From Campylobacter showae CC57C (GTDB lineage: Bacteria > Campylobacterota > Campylobacteria > Campylobacterales > Campylobacteraceae), in contig NZ_AOTD01000211.1 of the NCBI RefSeq assembly GCF_000344295.2, positions 1 to 64,000 of the forward strand: 64,000 nucleotides of DNA. The letters are read 5' to 3'. A model generated the notes under the pieces. It was not told the origin of the DNA. It made no database searches and worked only from the letters and a program-made list of their open reading frames with translations. Shown here one piece after another: positions 18,547-25,132 of this stretch. The stretch's first letter is position 1. Each line of letters starts with the position of its first letter. The position numbers and the translations under genes are program-made.

Positions 18547-18734
18547 TTTACCGCCTTTAGCTCGCTTACGGCTTGATTTACCGCTTCGCGTTCGTATCTT
18601 ACGGCGCGCCCTATCTTGATAAAGGGCAAAACGAAGTTAAAGCGGTCTTTGTATTTGTCGCTTCTCATTTTAGTAAGCGTGCTTTGCGATAAGTTTAAAA
18701 TTTGCCCCACCTGCTTTGGCGTTAATAGCTCCAT
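18543..18734 (-). CDS. AlpA/excisionase-like DNA-binding protein
   Basis: 63-residue winged-helix protein: LLTPKQVGQILNLSQSTLTK is the MerR-like helix-turn-helix, followed by PFIKIGRAVRYEREAVNQAV, the usual wing and second helix of excisionase/AlpA-type proteins. Likely regulates this right-to-left message or bends DNA. It is the first gene of the 18734-17798 group. Confidence 0.65.
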   Translation of the reverse strand: MELLTPKQVGQILNLSQSTLTKMRSDKYKDRFNFVLPFIKIGRAVRYEREAVNQAVSELKAVK

Positions 18735-18911
18735 TGTTTGCCTTTTTTAGCGTTTAGAGGTATTTTAACGTGTATCGGGGTGTTTGTTGGTTTGTGATGA
18801 GGTCTCGGCTGCTCGGCTACGCTTCCATAAAAAAAGGAGGCGTAATAATTTCACTGCGACAAGTCGTCACAGTGCGTCCCGGTTGTATGATACGCTACGG
18901 AGAAATAGGGC

Positions 18912-18920
18912 GGGGGGGGG
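18912..18920 (+). repeat. G9 homopolymer tract
   Basis: Nine G in a row within the 239-base gap between two element genes, next to the word GGTGTCC that recurs after a G7 at 21012-21018. Tracts of this length slip readily in Campylobacter. A hairpin (CACTG/CAGTG, about 18858-18880) lies just before it. Confidence 0.8.
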
Positions 18921-18973
18921 TGTCCGATAAAATAAGCTTATTCAAGAGGACTATTAAGCCCCCTTTGATAAGC

Positions 18974-19351
18974 CTACGCACCTTTTAGATCGCTATGCCA
19001 CGTGTAGCTACCTTTTGGCGTGATTTGCTCTTGTAGCCTGTCGTTTAGCTCGCTTAGGTGCTTTATTTGCTCCTCTAGCTTTTCGCACTCTTTGGCATAA
19101 TAATTAAAAAGGCGGTATGCTTGTAAGCCCGTTTCAAATAAGGCGTCTGACATTCCCTTTGCTTCTCTCTTTGCTACCTCTGCTTGAAATGCTTCGCGCG
19201 CCTTGTCGCCTCTTGCCCGGTTTAGCTCGATACCTCGCTTATGTAAGCTAGTCCATAACCTAAAAGCGAAATCTTTTAACTGAGAGTAGCTGGGCGCGTC
19301 TGCGCCCTTAGTTAAATACCTCAAAGCTTGGTTAAAGTCTCTTTTATTCAT
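18974..19351 (-). CDS. coiled-coil small element protein
   Basis: 125 residues, helical throughout. The C-terminal part (CEKLEEQIKHLSELNDRLQE) is a clear heptad coiled coil. The middle has F-E-T-G-L-Q-A-Y-R-L-F-N-Y-Y. Overlaps the upstream gene by 4 nt. It shares a layout (short head, hydrophobic helix, then coiled coil) with several neighbours. No family recognised. Confidence 0.6.
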   Translation of the reverse strand: MNKRDFNQALRYLTKGADAPSYSQLKDFAFRLWTSLHKRGIELNRARGDKAREAFQAEVAKREAKGMSDALFETGLQAYRLFNYYAKECEKLEEQIKHLSELNDRLQEQITPKGSYTWHSDLKGA

Positions 19352-19695
19352 TGTTCGCTCCTTTGGGTTAGTTCCTCGTTTAAATTTTCTATCTCTAGCC
19401 CCCTCTCGTTTAGCTCGTCTTGAAGTTCGTCGTTAATTTCGATTAGCTCTTTTATCCTGCTATGCAGCCTTTCGTTCTCGCTTTTTAGTATCATCTTATC
19501 GGCTAGCAAATTTAGGCGCGCATTCTCGCTTTCTTTTAGCCGTCTTAGCGCATAAATATTGCTACAATAGACTAAATAGCCCACGTTGTATATTATTTGC
19601 TCGCTTACCTCATCGCTGCCGCCGCTATTTTGTCTGATAAGGGCGTTAAAGCCCTCTTTGGTCGTCGGTCTGTCCTGGTTGGCTAGTATTAGCAT
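19348..19695 (-). CDS. coiled-coil small element protein
   Basis: 115 residues. After an N-terminal head (DRPTTKEGFNALIRQ) and a hydrophobic helix, a long coiled coil covers about residues 55-112 (SENERLHSRIKELIEINDEL). No catalytic motif. Translationally coupled on both sides (4-nt and 7-nt overlaps). Function unknown. Confidence 0.6.
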   Translation of the reverse strand: MLILANQDRPTTKEGFNALIRQNSGGSDEVSEQIIYNVGYLVYCSNIYALRRLKESENARLNLLADKMILKSENERLHSRIKELIEINDELQDELNERGLEIENLNEELTQRSEQ

Positions 19696-19934
19696 TTCTT
19701 TATCTCCTTTCTTTGTTCGGCTATTTTATTATCTGCATAATCTCGCACCGCCTGGGCTACGTCGTCTATCGCCACGCTTAGGAAATAAGAGGCGTTTGCC
19801 ATTGCGGCGGCATTGGTTCCTACGCCTTTTTGCAGATAAGGCAAAGAATACACTAGCGTGCTTATTGCATTTAGCGCGCTTGGTATCTCGTTTGTTAAGT
19901 CTAGCTCGTCGGCTATGTCGAATGTTAATTGCAT
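19689..19934 (-). CDS. small helical element protein
   Basis: 81 residues: acidic start (LTFDIADELDLTNEIPS), hydrophobic middle helix (LNAISTLVYSLPYL), and a charged end. No recognised family. Overlaps the next gene by 7 nt and follows the 19947-20219 gene by 12 nt in what looks like one operon. Confidence 0.55.
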   Translation of the reverse strand: MQLTFDIADELDLTNEIPSALNAISTLVYSLPYLQKGVGTNAAAMANASYFLSVAIDDVAQAVRDYADNKIAEQRKEIKKC

Positions 19935-19946
19935 GGGGTCTCCTTT

Positions 19947-20219
19947 CTAAAAACTAGGTCTTGCTTTTATCAATAGGTCTTTTTTACTTAGCCTATCTAT
20001 GCCGTAAAGCCTGATCGCTCTTTGCAAATCCTCGCGCTTTTCTTGTTCAGCTTTGTATTTAGCCTCTAGTATCTTATGATTTTTTGCTAAAGCTTCTAAA
20101 GCGCAGAATAAATCACAAGCGCAGTCAAGCACCTTGTAGCTCACGTCCTCGTCGGTATCGTTTAGCTTAAATTGGTAGCTGGATAGATACTCGGTAAATT
20201 TCTGTCTGGTTGGTTGCAT
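19947..20219 (-). CDS. small element protein with LDCAxDLF motif
   Basis: 90 residues. F-x-x-Y-L-x-x-Y, then K-V-L-D-C-A-C-D-L-F-C-A-L-E and a charged coiled coil. The same L-D-C-A-x-D-L-F motif occurs in the 76-residue protein at 24298-24528, so the two look like paralogues inside the element. First gene of the 20219-18974 operon, immediately below the operator region, so it is probably the first target of the divergent repressor. Confidence 0.6.
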   Translation of the reverse strand: MQPTRQKFTEYLSSYQFKLNDTDEDVSYKVLDCACDLFCALEALAKNHKILEAKYKAEQEKREDLQRAIRLYGIDRLSKKDLLIKARPSF

Positions 20220-20239
20220 TGGGTCTCCTTTGTGGTAAG

Positions 20240-20350
20240 TTACTTATTTAAGTATTAATATGGCATATTATACACTTAAATAAATATCTTGTCAAGTCTT
20301 TAAATACTTATTTAAATAGTTTTTGGTATAATTGCATAATCGAATAAGTA
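20240..20350. promoter_or_regulatory. divergent operator/promoter region
   Basis: The word TACTTATTTAA recurs: TTACTTATTTAAG at 20240, the inverse in ACACTTAAATAAATA at 20272, ATACTTATTTAAAT at 20303, and the half-inverse AATAAGTAT at 20343. TATAAT-like boxes for the plus-strand gene sit at about 20327-20339. This is the usual plan of a phage switch: repressor gene on one side, early operon on the other, and repeated operators between. Confidence 0.65.
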
Positions 20351-20365
20351 TGAAAAGGCTACGGT

Positions 20366-20581
20366 ATGGATAAAAAAGAGTTTAATAGCTTGCTTAAGCG
20401 CGCCAATCTCTCTAAAAAAGAGTTTGCCGAATTGGTCGGAGTTTTGCCAAGCTCGGTTAACAATTGGGGCGGTTCTCAAAATGTGCCGTATTGGGTCGAG
20501 AGCTGGCTTATTAACTACATTAAGGCTGGCAATTTCGACAAAATAGGCGAAATGTTTAAAAGCCTTGATATTGACGCCTAA
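20366..20581 (+). CDS. HTH DNA-binding protein, likely element repressor
   Basis: 71 residues. Helix-turn-helix of Cro/C1 type: FNSLLKRANLSKKEFAELVG, then V-L-P-S-S-V-N-N-W, with the usual W after the recognition helix, followed by a short C-terminal helix. It has no peptidase domain, so control by LexA-like self-cleavage is not expected; the KilAC antirepressor at 23295 is a natural partner. The only convincing plus-strand protein gene in the element. Confidence 0.75.
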   Translation: MDKKEFNSLLKRANLSKKEFAELVGVLPSSVNNWGGSQNVPYWVESWLINYIKAGNFDKIGEMFKSLDIDA

Positions 20582-20746
20582 ACCCTACCGCTTTAAATCC
20601 CTCTCCGATAGCTACCTAGATTAAATATACCCAGCTACCGGTATTAATTCCCCTAGCTCCGATCGCGGTTCATAACTTCGGTTTATTAAGGCTTTGCGAT
20701 CTATTTGTGACTAAAAATGCCGTTTTCTGATCTCGGTAGCTTGCCT

Positions 20747-20894
20747 AGCTTTTAACGGACGTAAAATTGCGTTGGTTAAGAAACCTAAAACACCTTGTCA
20801 TTTACGTAAATAAGCTCCCTATGTTAAACTTACCTAGCTTTTATGCTTGATTGTTTCTCATCTAGCTTTAACGGACGTAAAATTGCGTTGGTTA
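20747..20894 (+). repeat. pair of ~30-bp direct repeats (iteron-like)
   Basis: CTAGCTTT(T)AACGGACG followed by TAAAATTGCGTTGGTTA occurs at about 20746-20778 and 20862-20894, differing by one T. Spacing is about 116 bases. A Rep protein would be expected to bind such words; the Rep-like gene is 1.6 kb away. Confidence 0.7.
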
Positions 20895-20909
20895 GGTTTT
20901 CCTCTTTTT

Positions 20910-20918
20910 TGTGGATAA
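20910..20918 (-). promoter_or_regulatory. DnaA box
   Basis: TGTGGATAA, reverse complement TTATCCACA, the exact consensus 9-mer. One copy only, 16 bases after the second direct repeat. A single 9-mer can occur by chance; its place beside the repeats is what makes it notable. Confidence 0.45.
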
Positions 20919-21903
20919 CCCTTTTTCAGATTTTCTTGAATAAGTCCGTTTTCGTTTTTTCGTGAAATCCAAAAAAAGGGGGTGAATTGAATGCCACCCC
21001 CTTTAAACTCAGGGGGGGTGTCAGTAGTGGTTACATCCTTTTACTTTGCGCCTATGGGCTAAATTTGACTTAGGGCATAATGCGCCTATGGGCTAGATTA
21101 AATCTACCTCATCGCTTTGGCTATGCGGTTAAGGTTCTTGTGTGTTTCTCTTTTTTGAGAATGGCAAATACCCGGCTTGGTTTTGCGTTCCATTTTTTTG
21201 TGGAATGACGATTTTGAGGCTGCTCGCTCGACGGTGCAAAATTGCGCTGACATACTAGGCTAAAAAGCTTTTGATCGCGTCAAGCTATCCGCCTCCGCCC
21301 TTTGAGGGGCGGGGCGTATTCATCAAAAATAACCTTGCCCTATTTAAATGCAAAATAAAGCCAGCTATTTGATTTTAACTCTTTTTAATGTCTTTATGGG
21401 GCGAGTGCTTTCCGTTGATTGTAGGCTATGGTTTTTACACTTATGGCTACTATTTGATTTTATTCCCCGCTCGCTTGTTTCACTCGCTCGCTACTTTAAG
21501 GGAAAGAGGCAAGATTTATCAAAAAGGCGGGATTTTTGAGGGATGAAAGGTAAATGATACCCTACATACTAAGGGGGTCTGAAACTTAAATTGCGTTTTT
21601 TTACTCTCTGTGCGAGTGCGAGCTAGCCCCGTGTGCGTGCTAGTTTACGCTTTATCGAGGTGTCAAAATCCGTTTATTTTTCGTTATTGGAGTTGATAAC
21701 GGGTGACAACGAAAAGCGATACACGTTTTAGCGTTTCTTAAAGTAAATAAAACGGGCAAAAAATAGCTTAAGGTTCGGGTGCGGTTTTTGGTAAATTCGG
21801 GTTGATTTGCGGGCGATGAGGTTACGGGCGCGTTACGATGTAACATTACGGCTTTATTTGATACTCTCTTGCTATCATAAGCTATCAGATAGATTTATTT
21901 TAC

Positions 21904-21932
21904 TTGACTTTTTAGGCTTTAGGTTGTATAAT
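21904..21932 (+). promoter_or_regulatory. near-consensus sigma-70 promoter
   Basis: TTGACT (21904-21909), a 17-base spacer, then TATAAT (21927-21932). It is the best promoter I see in the element, yet no plus-strand protein gene follows, so it should make an RNA starting near 21939. Confidence 0.65.
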
Positions 21933-21938
21933 TCGAAA

Positions 21939-22012
21939 ATTACCAAAGCCCCCGCTTTGGATTTGGGTTGAGTTTAATCACTCGGCTACCCGGGCTTAGC
22001 ACCCGGGGTAAT
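21939..22012 (+). ncRNA. putative small RNA with cloverleaf-like fold
   Basis: ATTACC (21939-21944) pairs with GGTAAT (22007-22012). Inside are three hairpins: AAAGC-cccc-GCTTT, GAGT-ttaatc-ACTC and CCGGG-cttagca-CCCGG. The outer helix begins where the promoter at 21904 should start transcription. It lacks a T-arm consensus, so it is not an ordinary tRNA. It faces the 3' end of the PemK/MazF-like gene. On the minus strand the first hairpin could instead be that gene's terminator. Seen: promoter and pairing; inferred: a stable RNA. Confidence 0.4.
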
Positions 22013-22410
22013 CATCTAAAAAAATCCCTTAGCTTTTCTTTTACGGCGTTAAAATCCTCGCTTGTTATTCCGCCTTTGCGCGCATTAATCACTCTTTTCG
22101 TGTCAAATAGCCTTATTTGCGTAAGTAGCACTACTTGCTCTTTGCCGTCGGTGTCGGTAAATTTATGATACGCAAAACCGCTTTTGTTTTTGGTCTTTGG
22201 GCTTATCGGCACGCCGATAAACGCTTTTTTAAAAACGGCCTTGACGACTAGCACGGGTCTTAAAAACTTATCGCCTTTACCGTAAATTTCCGTGCCGATA
22301 TTTCGCCCTATGCTTATCCAGTAGATTTTACCTGCTTTTACGTAACCTTGCTTTGAGCCGTCTAGCTCTTTTTTAATCTCGTTCCACTCGTCGAATATTT
22401 CGTTATTCAT
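22012..22410 (-). CDS. PemK/MazF-like toxin
   Basis: 132 residues. After a helical start (WNEIKKELDGSKQGYVKAG) comes the SH3-like core of the MazF/PemK fold: K-I-Y-W-I-S-I-G-R-N-I-G, then K-F-L-R-P-V-L-V-V-K (the R-P-V-L-V motif), P-I-S-P-K-T-K and V-L-L-T-Q-I-R-L-F-D-T-K-R. Members are mRNA interferases. No antitoxin gene overlaps it; the usual small upstream partner is absent, and the upstream gene is the broken Rep-like one 76 bases away. Possibly a solitary toxin, or one neutralised by an unusual partner. Confidence 0.75.
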   Translation of the reverse strand: MNNEIFDEWNEIKKELDGSKQGYVKAGKIYWISIGRNIGTEIYGKGDKFLRPVLVVKAVFKKAFIGVPISPKTKNKSGFAYHKFTDTDGKEQVVLLTQIRLFDTKRVINARKGGITSEDFNAVKEKLRDFFR

Positions 22411-22486
22411 TAGTAGCCTTTTTAGTGTTTGAGCTAAATTTTACGAAAATCAGGCTTAAAATCTTTTCACAAGCTATCAGAGGTTA

Positions 22487-23232
22487 TCACGCCCTTAGCT
22501 CTCTTTTGTTATTCTTTGCCTTGCATGCGAGCTTCGGCGCGGTCTGCTTGGTAGCGATGTCGATTATTTGCGAAAAATCGCGCACGGCTTGGCGTAATTG
22601 TAGCTCTAGGCGCTCGGCTCTAGGCAATAACGCAGGCTTATTTAAGTCGATTATCGGGGCGGTAGCTTCGGCGCGATACAGCGGTAAATTTAGATTATTC
22701 TTTTTGGCTTTGTCGTAAAAATAAACGCGCTCTAGTGCCGTAAGCCCCGTTTTTATATACGTCGTATCGCCTATTTGGATTTTGTCGAATACGTCCAGGT
22801 TAAACGGCTCGGGGCGGTCGAAACATAAATCGATACTCGAGACGTTATTAACCGCGCTTAAAAGCTCCGCTACGAGGTCAAAGGGCGGGGCGGGCTTTTG
22901 ATATTGCTTTGCCCGTAAAACTCAATCACGGCGCGCTGCCTGCACTCGTTCGGGGCTTTTGTAGTAGCGTAGAATATGCTTAGATTTTCGAGTTCGTAAA
23001 GCTCGGTTATTTTTAGCCCTCGAAACTCGTAACGATTGGATATTTTTATCTCTTTTGTATCTTGCATTTTTCGCCACTTCAAGCCGTGATTTTTGGCTAT
23101 GCTTTTAAGTAGCTCTATTTTGGTGTAGTGCTTGTGCGTTACTCTGTTTTTTAGGAAACTCGCGCGTATGGTGTCTATGGCTATGCTAGGCGTTTCAGCT
23201 AGTATTTGGGTAATTTGGGGTAATATTTCCAC
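22487..23232 (-). pseudogene. Rep-like element gene, split by a frameshift
   Basis: The first 120 codons (from 23232) stop at 22870, but a long open frame continues in another phase to a TGA at 22487-22489 with good coding character (L-L-S-A-V-N-N-V-S-S-I-D-L, then G-D-T-T-Y-I-K-T-G-L-T-A-L-E-R-V-Y-F-Y-D-K). The two frames meet in the C-rich run CCCGCCCCGCCC; adding one base there joins them into ~248 residues. The second part resembles phage or plasmid replication initiators in the Y-x-Y-D-K-A-x-K ... L-Y-R-A-E segment, a weak resemblance. Its place between antirepressor and origin-like region fits. Broken, slipping or mis-read. Confidence 0.6.
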
Positions 23233-23294
23233 GTTTTACAATCCAAAGGGGGCGGCTCGCTTGACACTAACCGCCCCCCTAGAAGTCTTTAAAA

Positions 23295-24068
23295 TTAACC
23301 CTCTGCTAATTGAGGCGCATTTTTTGCTTTTATCGCCTCGATTAGCTTTTTAGCTAACTTTACTTGACCCCTTGGCGTTATTAGAGTGATGAGGTTTAGC
23401 CCGCGCTCGCCGTTTGGCTTTGTAAACGTCTGCGGCTTGCGTCTAAAATAGCCCATATTTAGATATTTTTGCAAAGGCTCGTTATTGAGCATTAAAATCC
23501 CCAGCTCGCGCATTAGAGCGAATAAACGTATCTCGCCCGTGTCTATGCCCTTATCTTTATCGCAAAGTATTTTCGCATACTCGCCTATTTTAATATCGCC
23601 CTTGCTAACCTCAACGGCTCGCGCGAAATCTACGTAAGGCTCATCGGCTTTTACTTTGCACTCTAGGCGTTTTACTTCGTCCTGCGTATCGGCTAGCCTC
23701 AAAAGAATATCGGCAGCCGCTCGCGGGTCTGCTAATACGCTTTGAATAGTAACGGGGCGATCGTGACCGGTTAAGATGTAATCGCTTGCCCAATCTCTAA
23801 AAGCTACGGTTTGGGGCGTTTCCGTCAGTTTAAAGCCTAGAGTTATTACGCCTTTTTTAGTCCAAAAAGTCTGCTTTGCGTTATCTGTTGCATTTTGCAA
23901 CAGATAAAAATGCACGCCCTCTTTAAACTCGTTCCTAGCTTTTTGTGAGCGGATAGCCTCCTCGCTTACGCCAAATCCCTCGGCTACTTGTTTATTTGAT
24001 AAACTCCAAGTGTCTTGATACTCCGAAATCTCTAAATTTAGATTGTTAAATGCTACTATTGCGCTCAT
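23295..24068 (-). CDS. phage antirepressor with KilAC domain
   Basis: 257 residues. The N-terminal ~110 residues form a BRO/antirepressor-like domain (SLSNKQVAEGFGVSEEAIRS, K-K-G-V-I-T-L-G-F). The C-terminal part is a KilAC domain: D-E-P-Y-V-D-F-A-R-A-V-E-V-S-K-G-D-I-K-I-G-E, then G-E-I-R-L-F-A-L-M-R-E-L-G-I-L, N-E-P-L-Q-K-Y and T-P-R-G-Q. In phages such proteins bind and inactivate the lysogeny repressor or act in early control. Here it could be the induction sensor. Four-base overlap with the next gene upstream. Confidence 0.8.
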   Translation of the reverse strand: MSAIVAFNNLNLEISEYQDTWSLSNKQVAEGFGVSEEAIRSQKARNEFKEGVHFYLLQNATDNAKQTFWTKKGVITLGFKLTETPQTVAFRDWASDYILTGHDRPVTIQSVLADPRAAADILLRLADTQDEVKRLECKVKADEPYVDFARAVEVSKGDIKIGEYAKILCDKDKGIDTGEIRLFALMRELGILMLNNEPLQKYLNMGYFRRKPQTFTKPNGERGLNLITLITPRGQVKLAKKLIEAIKAKNAPQLAEG

Positions 24069-24301
24069 ATTTTGCCCCCTAAATATCTTTTAGCTTTTTG
24101 GAAATCGTCGATACGCCATAATTTAAACCGCCTTTTAGGGGTATTTGCTTCCGTGCACCATCTAAATTTAACGATTTTTTCTCTAAAAAGCTCTACTAAA
24201 TACTGATTGGCGTTACTTATGCCAAATACTCTTCCCGCGGTTATTTCCGTTCCGTCCCACATCATTTTTATTAATGCCGTTTTATGTTTGCTTCGCATCA
24301 T
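24065..24301 (-). CDS. small basic element protein
   Basis: 78 residues, basic, with T-A-G-R-V-F-G-I-S-N-A-N-Q-Y-L-V-E-L-F, which may be a helix-turn-helix, followed by R-R-F-K-L-W-R-I-D-D-F as a wing. It looks like a small phage DNA-binding protein. No firm family. Coupled to the antirepressor (4-nt overlap) and to the preceding gene (4-nt overlap). Confidence 0.6.
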   Translation of the reverse strand: MMRSKHKTALIKMMWDGTEITAGRVFGISNANQYLVELFREKIVKFRWCTEANTPKRRFKLWRIDDFQKAKRYLGGKI

Positions 24302-24528
24302 CGGTTATTTTCCTCTCTTATGCCTGCTTTTATTTCTAGCTCTTTTATGCTCTTGCTCTGCGTCTGCACGATATGAAACAAATCATAAGCGCAATCTAGC
24401 AAAGGTTGAGTGGCGCCGTCCAGGCTCGCCACCTTGTAGGTATGTAAATGCTTTTTAAAAGCCTTTAGCATAACCTCATCGCCCGCGCTAAAGCAAAGTT
24501 TGCTAGGCGTAAATACTAGCTTACTCAT
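24298..24528 (-). CDS. small element protein with LDCAxDLF motif
   Basis: 76 residues. A-F-K-K-H-L-H-T-Y-K precedes L-L-D-C-A-Y-D-L-F and a short coiled coil. Shares L-D-C-A-x-D-L-F with the protein at 19947-20219. No known domain. Overlaps both neighbours by 4 and 8 nt. Confidence 0.6.
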   Translation of the reverse strand: MSKLVFTPSKLCFSAGDEVMLKAFKKHLHTYKVASLDGATQPLLDCAYDLFHIVQTQSKSIKELEIKAGIREENNR

Positions 24529-24781
24529 TGTTTGCGCTCCTTTGAAAAAATCGCTCTCTTAGCCGTTGATTTTCGGCTTGGAGTGCTTGGGGTTGATCGC
24601 GCTGTTCGTGTAGGACTTGAAATAAATTAAAGGCTACTGCGAGCCCTTGATTTAATCCCTCTTTGTAGTCGCTAGGCTCGTCGCTTATCGCAGATTTTAA
24701 GACGCCCGGATAAACTTCGCCTAGCATTCGCGCAAAGTCCGAATAAAGCCCTTTTTCGGTTTCGTTTTCAAAGGCTTTCAT
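24521..24781 (-). CDS. small coiled-coil element protein
   Basis: 86 residues. Acidic head, a hydrophobic helix G-L-A-V-A-F-N-L-F-Q-V-L-H-E-Q in the same place as L-D-C-A-x-D-L-F in its neighbours, then a Gln/Glu/Arg coiled coil. Function unknown. Starts one base after the end of the AlpA-like gene. Confidence 0.55.
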   Translation of the reverse strand: MKAFENETEKGLYSDFARMLGEVYPGVLKSAISDEPSDYKEGLNQGLAVAFNLFQVLHEQRDQPQALQAENQRLRERFFQRSANNE

Positions 24782-24782
24782 A

Positions 24783-24974
24783 TTACGCGCTCCTATCTTG
24801 TAAATACGCGTCTAGCTCGCTCTTTAAAAAGCGGATAGTGCGCTCGGTTAAGCGTTTTGGCTTCGGGAAATCGTCGCGTTTCATAAATCGCCATAACGTA
24901 GCGGTCGAAATGCCTAAATACTGCGCCGTTTCTTTTGGGCTTAGCGTGGCGTTCTTTGTGATTAATAGGTTCAT
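24783..24974 (-). CDS. alpA: AlpA-family regulator/excisionase
   Basis: 63 residues with the AlpA signature: L-S-P-K-E-T-A-Q-Y-L-G-I-S-T-A-T-L-W-R-F helix-turn-helix, then D-D-F-P-K-P and a wing R-T-I-R-F-L-K-S-E-L-D-A-Y. AlpA proteins activate integrase/excision functions of cryptic prophages and are the master activators in many gram-negative phage satellites. Ribosome site AGAGGAG. Heads the left-running early operon 24974-23295. Confidence 0.8.
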   Translation of the reverse strand: MNLLITKNATLSPKETAQYLGISTATLWRFMKRDDFPKPKRLTERTIRFLKSELDAYLQDRSA

Positions 24975-25132
24975 AATAAAAACTCCTCTAAGGTGTTGTT
25001 TTTATTCATTTGCTAGCGTATGAATATGAGCGAAAATTTAGCAGATAATGCGGATAGTGTAAAACTCTGAAAATGTCTAAAATTGGGTTATTCTCTAGGA
25101 TTTACCATTTTTGGACTTTTTCAGAATATTTT

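Larger units (their letters stand above)
20582..22011. other. 1.4-kb non-coding repeat region, origin-like
   Basis: No convincing gene in 1.43 kb. It contains a ~30-bp direct repeat (core AACGGACGTAAAATTGCG) at about 20747-20778 and 20863-20894, with a partial copy near 21230; three CCTAGCTTT-type words (20744, 20833, 20862); the 15-mer TGCGCCTATGGGCTA twice (21047, 21081); a hairpin CACCCCCT / AGGGGGGGTG at about 20994-21020; and TGTGGATAA at 20910-20918, an exact DnaA box read on the other strand. That mix is typical of a replication origin or packaging site. The short open frames here lack ribosome sites. Confidence 0.55.

Noticed and set aside
18770-18988. Open plus-strand frame of 72 codons running across the G9 tract
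   Set aside because: No ribosome site and no coding character. The G9 alone does not make it a phase-variable gene.
20744-20894. CRISPR array
   Set aside because: Only two full repeats of ~30 bp, with unequal spacing and no cas genes.
21348-21539. 63-codon plus-strand frame in the origin-like region
   Set aside because: No ribosome site before the ATG, odd composition (Leu/Phe/Trp), surrounded by repeats.
21652-21846. 64-codon minus-strand frame in the same region
   Set aside because: No ribosome site and no resemblance to any protein; likely chance.
21904-22410. Type III toxin-antitoxin (ToxIN-like) reading of the RNA plus PemK-like gene
   Set aside because: Type III systems have RNA repeats upstream of and on the same strand as the toxin; here the RNA is on the opposite strand and there is no tandem repeat.
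22425-22718. 97-codon plus-strand frame
   Set aside because: It is antisense to the second half of the Rep-like gene, whose minus-strand frame is clearly the coding one.
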